Assembly: GCA_002373325.1 (NCBI GenBank)
Contig: DFKI01000090.1
Span: forward strand, 1 to 50,578
DNA length: 50,578 nt
Direction of reading: 5' to 3'
Origin: Treponema sp. UBA3649
GTDB taxonomy: Bacteria; Spirochaetota; Spirochaetia; Treponematales; Treponemataceae
Part shown: positions 7,188 through 15,886 of the stretch, in pieces
Numbering within the stretch: the stretch's first letter is position 1
Layout: the number at the start of each line of letters is the position of its first letter
Program-made: the position numbers and the translations under genes
Notes under the pieces: model-generated
What the model saw: only the letters and a program-made list of their open reading frames with translations
Told to the model about the DNA's origin: nothing
The model's database searches: none

Positions 7188-9620
7188 ACGGACAGCATAT
7201 TTTCGAGAAATTCCAGGAATAAAGAGCAGAAAGAATTTTTCCAGCAGAAAAAGGATTTCATAAACGAATACAATACCCGCACAATATGCAGTTTTCCGCT
7301 TTTGGCATTTTTGATACTCCTTGTATGCTTCGTACTCACCTTTATTCCGTCCTTTTCCGCCGTGGAGAGTTTTCTCAACGTTAGATGCCGTCCTCTCTAC
7401 ATCGTAGGAGCCATTTTTTACGCCGGTCTTGTCATCCTCACGCTTTTTTTCCGCAGGATGGTTTCGAAGAGACCCTTGCTTTACCTCTATCTTTTCTACA
7501 TATCGCTCTATGTTTTCTCCGCCCGTCTGAACCTCATGGCACCGACTCCCTATCCCTACGTTATGATTATAGCGTACAGGGTGATTTTTCCGGTCCTCAT
7601 AATCGACTACAAGTGGCGCAACAATCTGATTAACAATCTGGTCATGTCCATCGCGGTGTTCTATTTTTCGTACAAGTACAAGCCGCAGGAAATCTTCATG
7701 CTTGACATACTCACGTCCAGCATCTTCACCTGTCTTGGAATGTTGGTCGGAGGAAGAAACCTTGACAGCCACATGAGGTTCCTTAGCGTGCAGGACAACC
7801 AGCTTGACCAGGCACTTGAGGTTGAGAAGGCCAAAAACGAGGCGAAGACAAATTTCGTGGCGAACATGTCCCATGAGATACGAACTCCCGTGAACTCAAT
7901 CCTTGGACTCAACGAGCTGATTCTGCGCGAGACCGACGAAAAGCAGACCAGGGAATATGCCGAGAACATACGCGCTTCGGGAGAGGTGCTCCTAAAGCTG
8001 ATAAGCGACATAATCGATTTCTCCAAGATTGAGGCGAACAAGCTTGAGATTATTTCCGCGGAGTACGAGCTGAGCTCAGTCATCACGGATTTGGTGAGCA
8101 TGGTTTCCAGAAAGGCCGAGGAAAAGCACATCGAGCTTCTTGTGGACATTGACGAGAACATGCCGCATCTGCTTTTCGGTGATGAGCTGAGGGTCAAGCA
8201 GTGCATACTCAACGTGCTGAACAACGCCGTGAAATATACCGAGAAGGGTAGCGTAACTCTGAAAATCGGTTTTGAGCGGATTGACGCGGGACAGATTTTC
8301 CTGAACGTGAGCGTCATGGACACTGGAATCGGAATCAGGGAAGACGAGCTGGAGAGACTTTTCAACAAATTCGAGCGTCTTGACGAGCAGAGGAACCGCA
8401 CCATAGAGGGCTCCGGATTGGGACTGAGCATCGTGGGTATGCTTTTGCAAAAAATGGATTCCAAGCTTGAAGTGGAGAGCGAGTACGGCAAGGGCTCGAC
8501 TTTTTCTTTCAGACTCAAGCAGCAGGTCATCTGGTGGGAAAAAATCGGGAACTTCAACGAGCGGTACAACAAGCTCATCCATACTACGAAGCCTTACCGG
8601 GAATCTTTCAGGGCACCAGGGGCGGACGTGCTTGTGGTTGACGACACCCGCATGAACCTGATTGTATTTGAGGGACTTCTGAAAAAGACCGAGGTGAAGA
8701 TTGACACTGCCATGAGCGGAAAGGAGATGCTTGAGAAAGTCAGGAAAAAGCATTATGACGTGATTTTCCTTGACCACCGTATGCCCGAGATGAGCGGAGT
8801 GGAGGCTTTCCATGCCATGCAGCAGATGGATGACTGCAAGTGCTCGGGAGTGCCTGTGGTCGCATTGACTGCAAACGTGGTTTCCGGGGCTAAGGAATAC
8901 TATCTCAAGGAAGGGTTCTCAGCCTATCTTTCGAAACCCATTGTCAGCAAGGAGCTTGAGCAGATTCTGACCCAGCTTCTTCCGTCTGAAAAGCTGGACT
9001 TTGATTTTTCGGAGAAGGATTCGGCGGAATCAGAGGAGTCGGAGGAGGATCAGTTCTCGAATCTCAAGGGAATCAGCCTTCATACGGCCCTTCAAAACTG
9101 CGGGTCCCTGGAAGTTTTCATGGTCGCAATCCGTGAGTACTATGCGAACATTGGAAAGAGGGCGGACGACATAGAGCGGTACGCAAAGACGAAGGATTTC
9201 AAGAACTACACCATACAGGTTCATGCGCTGAAAAGTTCATCAAAGCTGATTGGCGCGATAGAGCTTTCGGAACAGGCTGCCTATCTTGAGAAATGCGGTG
9301 ACGAACAGAACGAGTCTGAAATCAACGCGAAGACTGCCGGAATGCTTGAGCTTTACCGTTCCTACATTGACAAGCTCTCGTCCCTGGATGAGCAGAGCGA
9401 CAATGACGCGGGAAAAGAGCTTTTGCCGATGGAGCGCTACAAGGAGGCCCTGGATGCAATCAAGGAATTCGCCGGGTCATTTGACTTTAATGCGATAGAC
9501 AGTATAATAGAAAGTATTGATGGATATAAGATTCCACCCGAGGAAGTGAGCCGATATTCGGAGATAAAGCGTCTTTCACGTGGGGGAGACAGCGCAGCAC
9601 TGCTTGAGTTGCTGAAATGA
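7188..9620 (+). CDS. Membrane hybrid histidine kinase with receiver and Hpt domains
   Basis: About 810 residues from the proposed ACG start at 7188. Six hydrophobic segments (first FPLLAFLILLVCFVLTF) form an N-terminal membrane sensor with no large external domain. HisKA follows with SHEIRTPVNSILGLNELIL (His about 229), then HATPase_c with N, G1 and G2 boxes (DTGIGIREDELERLFNKF, GSGLGLSIV). A receiver (VLVVDDTRMN, phospho-Asp about 529 in IFLDHRMPEMSG) and a C-terminal Hpt domain (His about 679 in VHALKSSSKLIGA) complete a His-Asp-His relay. The first in-frame standard start is TTG at 7302, but it has no ribosome-binding site and would begin inside the first membrane helix. ACG at 7188 has GGAGGAGG at ideal spacing. 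The cognate regulator follows after nine bases. The signal sensed is unknown. Confidence 0.85.
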   Translation, partial: TDSIFSRNSRNKEQKEFFQQKKDFINEYNTRTICSFPLLAFLILLVCFVLTFIPSFSAVESFLNVRCRPLYIVGAIFYAGLVILTLFFRRMVSKRPLLYLYLFYISLYVFSARLNLMAPTPYPYVMIIAYRVIFPVLIIDYKWRNNLINNLVMSIAVFYFSYKYKPQEIFMLDILTSSIFTCLGMLVGGRNLDSHMRFLSVQDNQLDQALEVEKAKNEAKTNFVANMSHEIRTPVNSILGLNELILRETDEKQTREYAENIRASGEVLLKLISDIIDFSKIEANKLEIISAEYELSSVITDLVSMVSRKAEEKHIELLVDIDENMPHLLFGDELRVKQCILNVLNNAVKYTEKGSVTLKIGFERIDAGQIFLNVSVMDTGIGIREDELERLFNKFERLDEQRNRTIEGSGLGLSIVGMLLQKMDSKLEVESEYGKGSTFSFRLKQQVIWWEKIGNFNERYNKLIHTTKPYRESFRAPGADVLVVDDTRMNLIVFEGLLKKTEVKIDTAMSGKEMLEKVRKKHYDVIFLDHRMPEMSGVEAFHAMQQMDDCKCSGVPVVALTANVVSGAKEYYLKEGFSAYLSKPIVSKELEQILTQLLPSEKLDFDFSEKDSAESEESEEDQFSNLKGISLHTALQNCGSLEVFMVAIREYYANIGKRADDIERYAKTKDFKNYTIQVHALKSSSKLIGAIELSEQAAYLEKCGDEQNESEINAKTAGMLELYRSYIDKLSSLDEQSDNDAGKELLPMERYKEALDAIKEFAGSFDFNAIDSIIESIDGYKIPPEEVSRYSEIKRLSRGGDSAALLELLK

Positions 9621-9629
9621 GGTGATGAT

Positions 9630-10508
9630 ATGGAAAAGAAACTTATGTTTATCTGCGAGTCTGCGGAAAGCTTTTTGATTACGGCACTGGCAAAGACTCT
9701 GACCGGAGCTGGATTTACGGTGTCGTTCAATATGCCGCGTCCCAATGAGATTGAAGCGATGGAGGAGAAGCCGCAGTTTTTCCTTGTGTATCTTGACGGT
9801 GATGAGTCAGGCTACAACACGACCCTTGAGTATCTGGCCGGGCTCAAAAAATTGTTGCCGGAAGAGCACATCTTTCTGATTGGAAATCCCATCGACATAA
9901 AGGGAGCGTATCGTTTTATCCCGGAGGAACTTACATCGGGATGCTTCCAGAGACCTGTGAACACAACCGACCTCATCACCCAGCTGAATCTCGCATTCTC
10001 CGGATACCGCTCCGACATCACCACCATTGAGCGAGGATTTGAGGGAAACGAGGACACTCAGAAAAAGACTGTCCTGATTGTGGACGACGACACTTCCTTC
10101 CTCCGATCCATGCAGACGGGACTTGCGAAAAAATTCAACGTGTTCATCACGAACTCAGGAATGAACGCCGTGAACTTTTTGAAGGACCGCACCGTGGACC
10201 TGATTCTGCTTGACTACGAGATGCCCGTTCTCTCGGGACTTGAGGTTTTCAGAATCATCCGGAGCGAGCAGAACACCGAGCATATTCCCGTAATCTTCCT
10301 GACATCAAAGGACGACAAGAACACCGTGATGAAGGTCTTGGAGGGAAAGCCCGCCGATTATCTGCTGAAACCCATTTCTCCAACCATACTCTCGCAGACT
10401 GTGGAGAATTTTTTCAAGAAGCTTGAGAGCGACAAAAACGACAAGGGAAAGTCCGATCCGAATGTTCCAGCCGAACTTGAGATGATTGACGAGAAATTCT
10501 CCCTTTAA
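9630..10508 (+). CDS. Response regulator with degenerate plus intact receiver domains
   Basis: A 292-residue cytoplasmic protein starting nine bases after the kinase, with GAGGTGA overlapping the kinase stop. Residues 1-125 look like a receiver fold that has lost the acidic pocket: it begins KKLMFICESAES instead of the usual Asp pair, though Asp56 (VYLDGDES) may occupy the phosphorylation site. Residues 145-265 form an intact receiver: VLIVDDDTSFL, phospho-Asp195 in LILLDYEMPVLSG, then IPVIFLTSKDD and Lys in ADYLLKPISP. No DNA-binding or enzymatic output domain follows, only a charged tail of about 30 residues. It is the likely phosphoacceptor of the upstream Hpt domain, acting by protein contact or as a phosphate sink. 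Confidence 0.82.
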   Translation: MEKKLMFICESAESFLITALAKTLTGAGFTVSFNMPRPNEIEAMEEKPQFFLVYLDGDESGYNTTLEYLAGLKKLLPEEHIFLIGNPIDIKGAYRFIPEELTSGCFQRPVNTTDLITQLNLAFSGYRSDITTIERGFEGNEDTQKKTVLIVDDDTSFLRSMQTGLAKKFNVFITNSGMNAVNFLKDRTVDLILLDYEMPVLSGLEVFRIIRSEQNTEHIPVIFLTSKDDKNTVMKVLEGKPADYLLKPISPTILSQTVENFFKKLESDKNDKGKSDPNVPAELEMIDEKFSL

Positions 10509-10534
10509 GGCGGATCAATGTTTTTGAGACCGAA

Positions 10535-10574
10535 CCTGCCTCTCTCATTCTTTGGGACCGGCAGGATTTTTTTT
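10535..10574 (+). terminator. Candidate intrinsic terminator of the kinase-regulator operon
   Basis: CCTGCC (10535-10540) and GGCAGG (10560-10565) form a six-pair stem with a 19-base loop, followed by A and eight T. It overlaps the 3' end of the convergent MFS gene. Confidence 0.5.
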
Positions 10575-11741
10575 GTAAAGCAAAAGAAGCGCGATTACAA
10601 GAACCATGGGGAATACAATCCCCACGAGAAGTCCTTTCTGCAGATTGTCCCCGGATGCCTGGCTTATGTTTCCCACAAGAGCAGGACCCGCCGCACCTCC
10701 CAAGTCTCCCGCCATAGCAAGCATCGCAAAAAAAGCAGTTCCGCCTTTGGGAATCCTTGGTGAGCACACGCTGATTGTTCCCGGCCACATGATTGCGACA
10801 GAAAATCCGCAGATGACGCAGCCCGCAAGGCCAAGGACGGGAATGGGGGAAAGGGACGCGAGAAGATAGCTTATGACGCAAATCACACCCGAGGCAATCA
10901 TAAATTTTATGAGGTTCAGCCTGTCACCGAATTTTCCGAAGAATGCCCTGCAAGCTCCCATCGTCACCGCAAAAAGGCAAGGTCCCGCAAGGTCTCCCGC
11001 TGTTTTTGAAAGTCCCAGCGCTGATTCAGCAAAAGCGGATGCCCACTGTGCCATGGAAAGCTCTGACGCACCCGCACATACCATGAGGATGACGGCAAGA
11101 TAAAAGAGCGGTGTTTTAAAAAGCTCGATGATTCCCATCCCTTTTTCACCGCCCGTCGGATGCTCTATGGGGCAGGTTGCGAAGTTGAGGATGTTCACAA
11201 GCGGCAGGAGAGCCCAGAGACATGCGAGAATCTTCCAGTTGTGAAGGCCCGCGAATTTGAAAAAAAGGCTTGAGAGGGCAATCACGGCGACGGAGCCCCA
11301 GCAATAGAATGAGTGCAGAAGACTCATGGTCGCTTCCTTGTGCTCGAAAGGACATGCCTCCACGATGGGACTTACAAGCACTTCGATGAGACCGCTTCCG
11401 ACTGCGTAAACAACTACGCTTATGAGGATTCCTGCGAATGGATCGGGCAGAACATCGGGCAAAAAAGCAAGGAGCATCAATCCAAAGGCTGAGCAGATTT
11501 CGGACGCAACGACGCATTTCCTGTAGCCGATTTTGTCAACCACCTGGGCGCAGATTATGTCCACAATCAGCTGGACCACAAAGAAGACTGCCGGAATCAG
11601 CGCGATTTTTCCAAGGGGCACTCCGTAACTTCGGTTGAAGGTCAGAAACAAGAGTGGCGCGAAATTTGCCGCAATGGCCTGGGTGATAAAACCGAGATAA
11701 CAGGCAATCAGAGTTTTCCTGTAGTTTTTTTGCATCTGCAT
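10545..11741 (-). CDS. Major facilitator superfamily transporter
   Basis: A 398-residue integral membrane protein with about twelve hydrophobic helices in two halves and a short cytoplasmic middle loop (about residues 195-210). The N-terminal half contains VDKIGYRKCVV, a form of the MFS motif A loop between helices 2 and 3, and the second half repeats it as FGKFGDRLNLIKF. GGAGG lies seven bases before ATG 11741. The substrate cannot be read from sequence; the layout resembles sugar or small-metabolite porters. It has its own promoter and stands alone between the convergent regulator gene and asnB. Its coding end holds the candidate terminator of the opposite operon. Confidence 0.82.
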   Translation of the reverse strand: MQMQKNYRKTLIACYLGFITQAIAANFAPLLFLTFNRSYGVPLGKIALIPAVFFVVQLIVDIICAQVVDKIGYRKCVVASEICSAFGLMLLAFLPDVLPDPFAGILISVVVYAVGSGLIEVLVSPIVEACPFEHKEATMSLLHSFYCWGSVAVIALSSLFFKFAGLHNWKILACLWALLPLVNILNFATCPIEHPTGGEKGMGIIELFKTPLFYLAVILMVCAGASELSMAQWASAFAESALGLSKTAGDLAGPCLFAVTMGACRAFFGKFGDRLNLIKFMIASGVICVISYLLASLSPIPVLGLAGCVICGFSVAIMWPGTISVCSPRIPKGGTAFFAMLAMAGDLGGAAGPALVGNISQASGDNLQKGLLVGIVFPMVLVIALLLLYKKNPAGPKE

Positions 11742-11785
11742 GATTGAACCTCCGCCGGCAATATAAATCTTGTTAAATTTCTTCT

Positions 11786-11814
11786 ATTATATATGCAAAC
11801 GGAGATAAACTCAA
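11786..11814 (-). promoter_or_regulatory. Strong sigma-70 promoter of the MFS gene
   Basis: On the minus strand TTGAGT (11809-11814), 17 bases and a perfect TATAAT (11786-11791). Predicted leader about 38 bases, ending in GGAGG. Confidence 0.7.
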
Positions 11815-11828
11815 CATAGAGCACAACG

Positions 11829-11864
11829 CACAACAGAAATCAAAACAGAAATCACAACAGAATC
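11829..11864. repeat. Three tandem copies of a 12-bp unit downstream of asnB
   Basis: CACAACAGAAAT, CAAAACAGAAAT and CACAACAGAATC lie head to tail between the asnB stop and the MFS promoter. The unit differs by one base in copy 2 and by two or three at the end of copy 3. No function is evident. Confidence 0.6.
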
Positions 11865-11877
11865 TCAACTGAGAAAT

Positions 11878-13617
11878 TCAATATGCCTTGTCATGCACTC
11901 CCGCGATGGCACGTCCCGAAGGCTCGTCCATGTTTTTCCACGCGGCGTCCCACTCAAGTGCCTTTGCCGTAGAACATGCGACCCCGGCCTCATGTGGCAC
12001 ACACAATGCAGCGCTCTCCGACGGAAAGAGACTTGCGAAAATCTCTCGGTAGTAATACTCCTCTTTTGTTACGGGTGTGTTTACCGGGAACCTTCTTTGT
12101 CTCTGGGCAAACTGTGCGTCGCTTACTTTGCGGGATGTCATCTCTTTCAGGGTGTCTATCCAGCTGTAGCCCACGCCGTCACTGAACTGCTCCTTTTGCC
12201 GCCAGCAGATGTCGGGAGGAAGAAGGTCCTCAAACGCCTTTCGCAGAATCCACTTCTCAATCCTCTGCTTTCCGTCATCCAGCCTTACGCTCATTTTGTC
12301 CACGGGATTCAGTCCCATTGCCACGTCGATGAATTCCTTGTCCAAGAACGGAACCCTTCCCTCAACGCCCCATGCCGAAAGTGATTTGTTCGCGCGGAGG
12401 CAGTCGTAAAGGTGCAGCTTGCTCATCTTCCGCACAAGCTCCTCATGGAATTCCCTGGCAGAAGGCGCCTTGTGGAAATAAAGATATCCTCCGAAAAGCT
12501 CGTCGCTTCCTTCTCCGCTCAGAACCATCTTGATTCCCATGGATTTTATCACCCTCGCCAAAAGATACATGGGTGTGGAGGCCCGGACCGTGGTGATGTC
12601 GTAGGTCTCAATGTGGTAGATTACGTCGGGAAGTGCGTCAAGTGCCTCCTGAATGGTAAAATGCACCTCGTGATGCACCGTTCCGATAAAATCCGCAGCC
12701 TTTTGTGCCGCAATCAGATCCGGGGAGCCCTCAAGTCCCACCGCGAATGAATGAAGCCTTGGCCACCATGCCTCCTGACTTCCTCCCGTCTCGACCCTCT
12801 TCCGGCTGAATTTCTGGGTGATCGCCGCGATGATTGAGGAGTCAAGTCCTCCGCTCAAAAGCACTCCGTAAGGAACGTCGCTCATAAGCTGCTTTCTCAC
12901 AGCATCCTCAAGTCCCGTCCGCACGGATTCAATCACGGAGGGATTCACGACATTTCCCTTTTCGTCACAGGCACAGGGGGCTTTTTCCACCGACGAAAAA
13001 TCTTCCCACGCACGGCCATACCATCTCGTCACTTTTTTGTCCGGGGAGTAAAAATAATGTCCGTTCGGAAACTCCTCCACGGTCTCGCACACACCCTCCA
13101 AGGATTTCAGCTCGCTTCCCACATAATAGCGTCCGTCCTTGTCCCATCCCTGGTAAAGCGGTATCACACCGATCTCGTCTCGTCCCACAAGATAAGCGTC
13201 CTTCTTTGAGTCGTAGAGGGCAAACGCGAAGATTCCGCTCAAATCCTCCAGAAAATCCTTTCCCTTTTCCATGTACAGCGGGATGATTACCTCACAGTCG
13301 CTCCGTGTCTTGAAATTGTATTTTCCCTCGAATCTCTTCCTGATTTCCTGATGATTGTAAATCTCTCCGTTCACGGCAAGGATAATTGTTCCGTCGTCGC
13401 TCACAAGGGGCTGCTTTCCGCTCAGGGGATCCACGATGGCAAGTCTCTCGTGGCTCAAGATGGCGTTTTCTCCTGTATAGACCCCGCTCCAGTCCGGTCC
13501 TCGGTGGCGGATTTTCTTTGACATGGAAAGAACCTGCGCCCTCAAAGTCTCCTTAAGTCCCTCGTCCACAGGCACGGAACCGTTTTTCAAATCAAAAGCA
13601 CCGACAAATCCACACAT
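11878..13617 (-). CDS. asnB: Glutamine-hydrolysing asparagine synthetase
   Basis: A 579-residue class II amidotransferase that makes asparagine from aspartate, ATP and glutamine. The start must be 13617: the mature enzyme needs Cys as residue 2 and the protein reads MCGFVGAFDL there, with AAGGGGG six bases upstream. Longer in-frame extensions would bury the nucleophile. The N-terminal glutaminase domain includes RHRGPDWSG, LSHERLAIVD, VNGEIYNH and SDCEVIIPLY. The synthetase domain holds the PP-loop LLSGGLDSSIIAA (about residue 255) and LSGEGSDELFGGY. It is slightly longer than E. coli AsnB. The leader carries an intrinsic terminator between promoter and start codon, so expression is probably controlled by attenuation. 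Confidence 0.95.
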   Translation of the reverse strand: MCGFVGAFDLKNGSVPVDEGLKETLRAQVLSMSKKIRHRGPDWSGVYTGENAILSHERLAIVDPLSGKQPLVSDDGTIILAVNGEIYNHQEIRKRFEGKYNFKTRSDCEVIIPLYMEKGKDFLEDLSGIFAFALYDSKKDAYLVGRDEIGVIPLYQGWDKDGRYYVGSELKSLEGVCETVEEFPNGHYFYSPDKKVTRWYGRAWEDFSSVEKAPCACDEKGNVVNPSVIESVRTGLEDAVRKQLMSDVPYGVLLSGGLDSSIIAAITQKFSRKRVETGGSQEAWWPRLHSFAVGLEGSPDLIAAQKAADFIGTVHHEVHFTIQEALDALPDVIYHIETYDITTVRASTPMYLLARVIKSMGIKMVLSGEGSDELFGGYLYFHKAPSAREFHEELVRKMSKLHLYDCLRANKSLSAWGVEGRVPFLDKEFIDVAMGLNPVDKMSVRLDDGKQRIEKWILRKAFEDLLPPDICWRQKEQFSDGVGYSWIDTLKEMTSRKVSDAQFAQRQRRFPVNTPVTKEEYYYREIFASLFPSESAALCVPHEAGVACSTAKALEWDAAWKNMDEPSGRAIAGVHDKAY

Positions 13618-13645
13618 AAAAAGCCCCCTTGCACAAAAAAAGCGC

Positions 13646-13708
13646 AAAAAAAAGACGCCCGCTCCGAACACTCACCAGTGCATAGTAAGCCTTCGGAACA
13701 GACGTCTT
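13646..13708 (-). promoter_or_regulatory. Leader attenuator (intrinsic terminator) of asnB
   Basis: On the minus strand, nine or so bases after the predicted start site, three stacked helices form: AAGACG (13703-13708) with CGTCTT, TCCGAA with TTCGGA (13663-13668) and CTTACT with GGTGAG, closed by a seven-base loop and followed by eight T (13646-13653). This is a full intrinsic terminator placed between promoter and asnB. A short rival hairpin, GACG-AAGA-CGTC, uses the 5' arm and could act as antiterminator. No T-box AGGGTGG element and no known riboswitch was recognised. A three-codon ORF (ATG CAC TGG TGA) sits in the apical loop, probably by chance. Confidence 0.7.
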
Positions 13709-13723
13709 CGTCAAATTAGATTC

Positions 13724-13752
13724 ACAATATCAAAAATCCGAAAATATGTCAA
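13724..13752 (-). promoter_or_regulatory. Sigma-70 promoter of asnB
   Basis: Perfect TTGACA (13747-13752 on the minus strand), 17 bases, then TATTGT (13724-13729). Start site predicted near 13717, about 100 bases before the asnB start codon. Confidence 0.7.
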
Positions 13753-13800
13753 GCAGGGAAAAAGTCCGTGTTTGGGAACCAACTGATTAATTCAGACCAA

Positions 13801-13949
13801 TGCCATTATCGGGCTGGCTGGAAGCTACGCTGCAAGTTGACCCGATAATCTATTTGTTTGTATTATTGATATTTAGAGATTGCCGGATCAAGTCCGGCAA
13901 TGACATGAGACCAGACCTGCAATGACATAAGGCCACTCCGGCAATGACA
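13801..13949. repeat. Dispersed palindromic element, copy A
   Basis: Two hairpins back to back: ATTATCGGG (13805-13813) with CCCGATAAT (13841-13849), its loop expanded to 27 bases, and TTGCCGGA (13880-13887) with TCCGGCAA (13893-13900). The right arm ends in AATGACA (13899-13905), which recurs at 13921-13927 and 13943-13949. The left end has the matching but mutated TGCCATT. Related copies lie at 15887-16189 and 32512-32577. It fills most of the gap between asnB and the chemoreceptor gene; no gene is seen in it. Confidence 0.8.
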
Positions 13950-14053
13950 CGATGCTATGAATCAGCGTTTCCTTAGAAAAAAATTTATTTTTATGTGGAA
14001 ATTTTGGACATTCTATGTTAGAATTCAGATAAGTTTTTTTTAGGAGAAAAACA

Positions 14054-15868
14054 GTGTCATCTTTAAGAGTCCGTTTTATCGTTATATTCAGTTCATTTAT
14101 CTTTTTGTCCTGCACGATTATTTCAATCATTGCGGGCGTCAACATCATGAAGACAGGAACCCTTTTGGGGCAGCAGCAGGGAAAGGCGGCCATTCAGAAA
14201 GCGGCTTCCATAATCAACGGCGACGAGTTCGCGGAATTTCTCAAGGACAAGAACGAGGAAAATCCCTACTACGAGAGGGTGAGGCTCAGGCTTTTGGACG
14301 AGGCGGAGGCCGTGGGATGCCAGTACCTCTACACGATGATTCCGGTAAATGGAACAATCTTCGAATATGTCATTGACGGAAGCTGCGACCCGAGCGACGA
14401 GGAAAATTTCTCGCCCCTTGGAACCCAGGAGGACATCTCCGACTACGGGCATTTTCCCTTCGACGTAATGAAAAGCGACTGCGTCGTAAGCTCCAACATA
14501 GAAAAGCAGGAGGAGTGGGGCTACATGGTCAGCACCTACAAGTCCATCGTCACGTCCCGGGGCGACATCGTGGGATTCATCGGCGTGGACTTCAGCATGG
14601 AGGAGCTGATGAAATCACTCTACGGAGAGATCCTCATGATTGCGGCGATAGGAGTCGGATTTTTGCTCATCGGAATCCTTGTAATCATCTTCTTCACTCG
14701 CTCCATTTTCGGCACCATGGACAAGATTTCAAAATCCATGGAAAAAATCTCGGAGGGCAAGGCTGATTTGACCGCGCGCATCCCGGACTCAGGAAACAAC
14801 GAGCTTTCAAACCTCGCGAAAAACTGCAACAAGGTGATTGCGAACCTGAACAACATGGTCTCATCGCTCAAGGACGAGAGTTCCATACTTTCAGAGACGG
14901 GACTTGAGCTTTCCACGCGCATGGGAGACAGCATGGAGAGAATCAAAACCGTGAGCTCAGGTGTGAGCGACATCTCAAGCCGCATTTCAGAGCAGAGCGA
15001 GAGGATTTCCTCAATCACGACGGAGGTTCGGACCGTTGAGAACGAGATTTCGGGGCTTGACTCAAGGATTTCGAATCAGTCCCAGGCCATACAGCAGTCT
15101 TCCACCGCAGTCCAGGAAATGTCGTCGAACATCAAGGAAGTGGACAGAAACATTGAGACAATCATCAGGGAGTACAAGTCCCTTGTCACGGATTCAAACC
15201 AGGGCCGTCAGATGCAGGAGCAGGTCTACGAGCAGATTAACGAGATTGCAAAGCAGTCCGAGAACCTTAACGAAGCGAATGCCGCCATCTCCGCCATTGC
15301 CGAGCAGACAAACCTCCTTGCCATGAACGCCGCTATTGAGGCTGCCCACGCCGGGGATTTGGGAAAGGGATTCGGTGTTGTCGCGGATGAAATCAGGACC
15401 CTTGCGGAGACTTCCGCCGCACAGTCATCGTCAATCAAGGAGCTTTTGGGCGGAATCTCTGAGGCAATCGGTGACATCGTGAGCACGTCAAGGTCTTCGG
15501 CGGATGCGTTCGAGTCCGTGGGTGCGAAAATCAACGAGCTTGAGAAACTGATTCTGGAAGTGAAAGCCGGAATGTCGAACCAGAACTCAAGCGTTGAGAA
15601 CATCCTCGGCAGCATGGAGATGCTTGACAACACGACGAAGGACATCACAAGCGCCTCATCGCAAATCAAGAAGTCGAGCGCGAACGTGCTTTCCAACGTG
15701 CAGGATTTGCAGTCTATCGCCTCCATCACGAGGGAAAAGTCGCTTTCGGTTTCCACGGATATGTCGGAGATGGAGAACGCCACTGTTTCCGCCGCAAACG
15801 CATCGGAGAAAAATCAGGCCGCGACCCAGAAAGTCTCCGAGATGATAAACGGATTCAAGGTAAACTGA
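14054..15868 (+). CDS. Methyl-accepting chemotaxis protein with periplasmic sensor
   Basis: A 604-residue chemoreceptor. Start codon is GTG at 14054, with AGGAG eight or nine bases upstream. Helix 1 spans residues 7-28, an external sensor domain about 29-190, helix 2 about 192-215 (MIAAIGVGFLLIGILVIIFF), then a HAMP linker and a long coiled coil. The signalling tip is IAEQTNLLAMNAAIEAAHAG at about 413-432, followed by FGVVADEIRTLAE. Glu/Gln-rich heptads on both sides are probable methylation sites. It contacts CheW/CheA at its tip; the ligand is unknown. It is monocistronic, flanked on both sides by palindromic elements, and no good promoter of either sigma class was found upstream. Confidence 0.9.
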   Translation: MSSLRVRFIVIFSSFIFLSCTIISIIAGVNIMKTGTLLGQQQGKAAIQKAASIINGDEFAEFLKDKNEENPYYERVRLRLLDEAEAVGCQYLYTMIPVNGTIFEYVIDGSCDPSDEENFSPLGTQEDISDYGHFPFDVMKSDCVVSSNIEKQEEWGYMVSTYKSIVTSRGDIVGFIGVDFSMEELMKSLYGEILMIAAIGVGFLLIGILVIIFFTRSIFGTMDKISKSMEKISEGKADLTARIPDSGNNELSNLAKNCNKVIANLNNMVSSLKDESSILSETGLELSTRMGDSMERIKTVSSGVSDISSRISEQSERISSITTEVRTVENEISGLDSRISNQSQAIQQSSTAVQEMSSNIKEVDRNIETIIREYKSLVTDSNQGRQMQEQVYEQINEIAKQSENLNEANAAISAIAEQTNLLAMNAAIEAAHAGDLGKGFGVVADEIRTLAETSAAQSSSIKELLGGISEAIGDIVSTSRSSADAFESVGAKINELEKLILEVKAGMSNQNSSVENILGSMEMLDNTTKDITSASSQIKKSSANVLSNVQDLQSIASITREKSLSVSTDMSEMENATVSAANASEKNQAATQKVSEMINGFKVN

Positions 15869-15886
15869 GCACCAGACTCACCCGGC

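Noticed and set aside
7128..7874. 248-codon minus-strand ORF opposite the kinase N-terminus
   Set aside because: It is antisense to the clear membrane-sensor and HisKA coding sequence and resembles no family.
13665..13690. Three-codon leader peptide (Met-His-Trp) in the asnB leader
   Set aside because: It contains no Asn or other regulatory codon run, and the AAGG before it is part of the terminator stem; likely chance.
13646..13752. T-box or known riboswitch in the asnB leader
   Set aside because: No AGGGTGG-type T-box sequence, no specifier loop, and the helices do not match an aptamer I recognise; only the terminator is supported.
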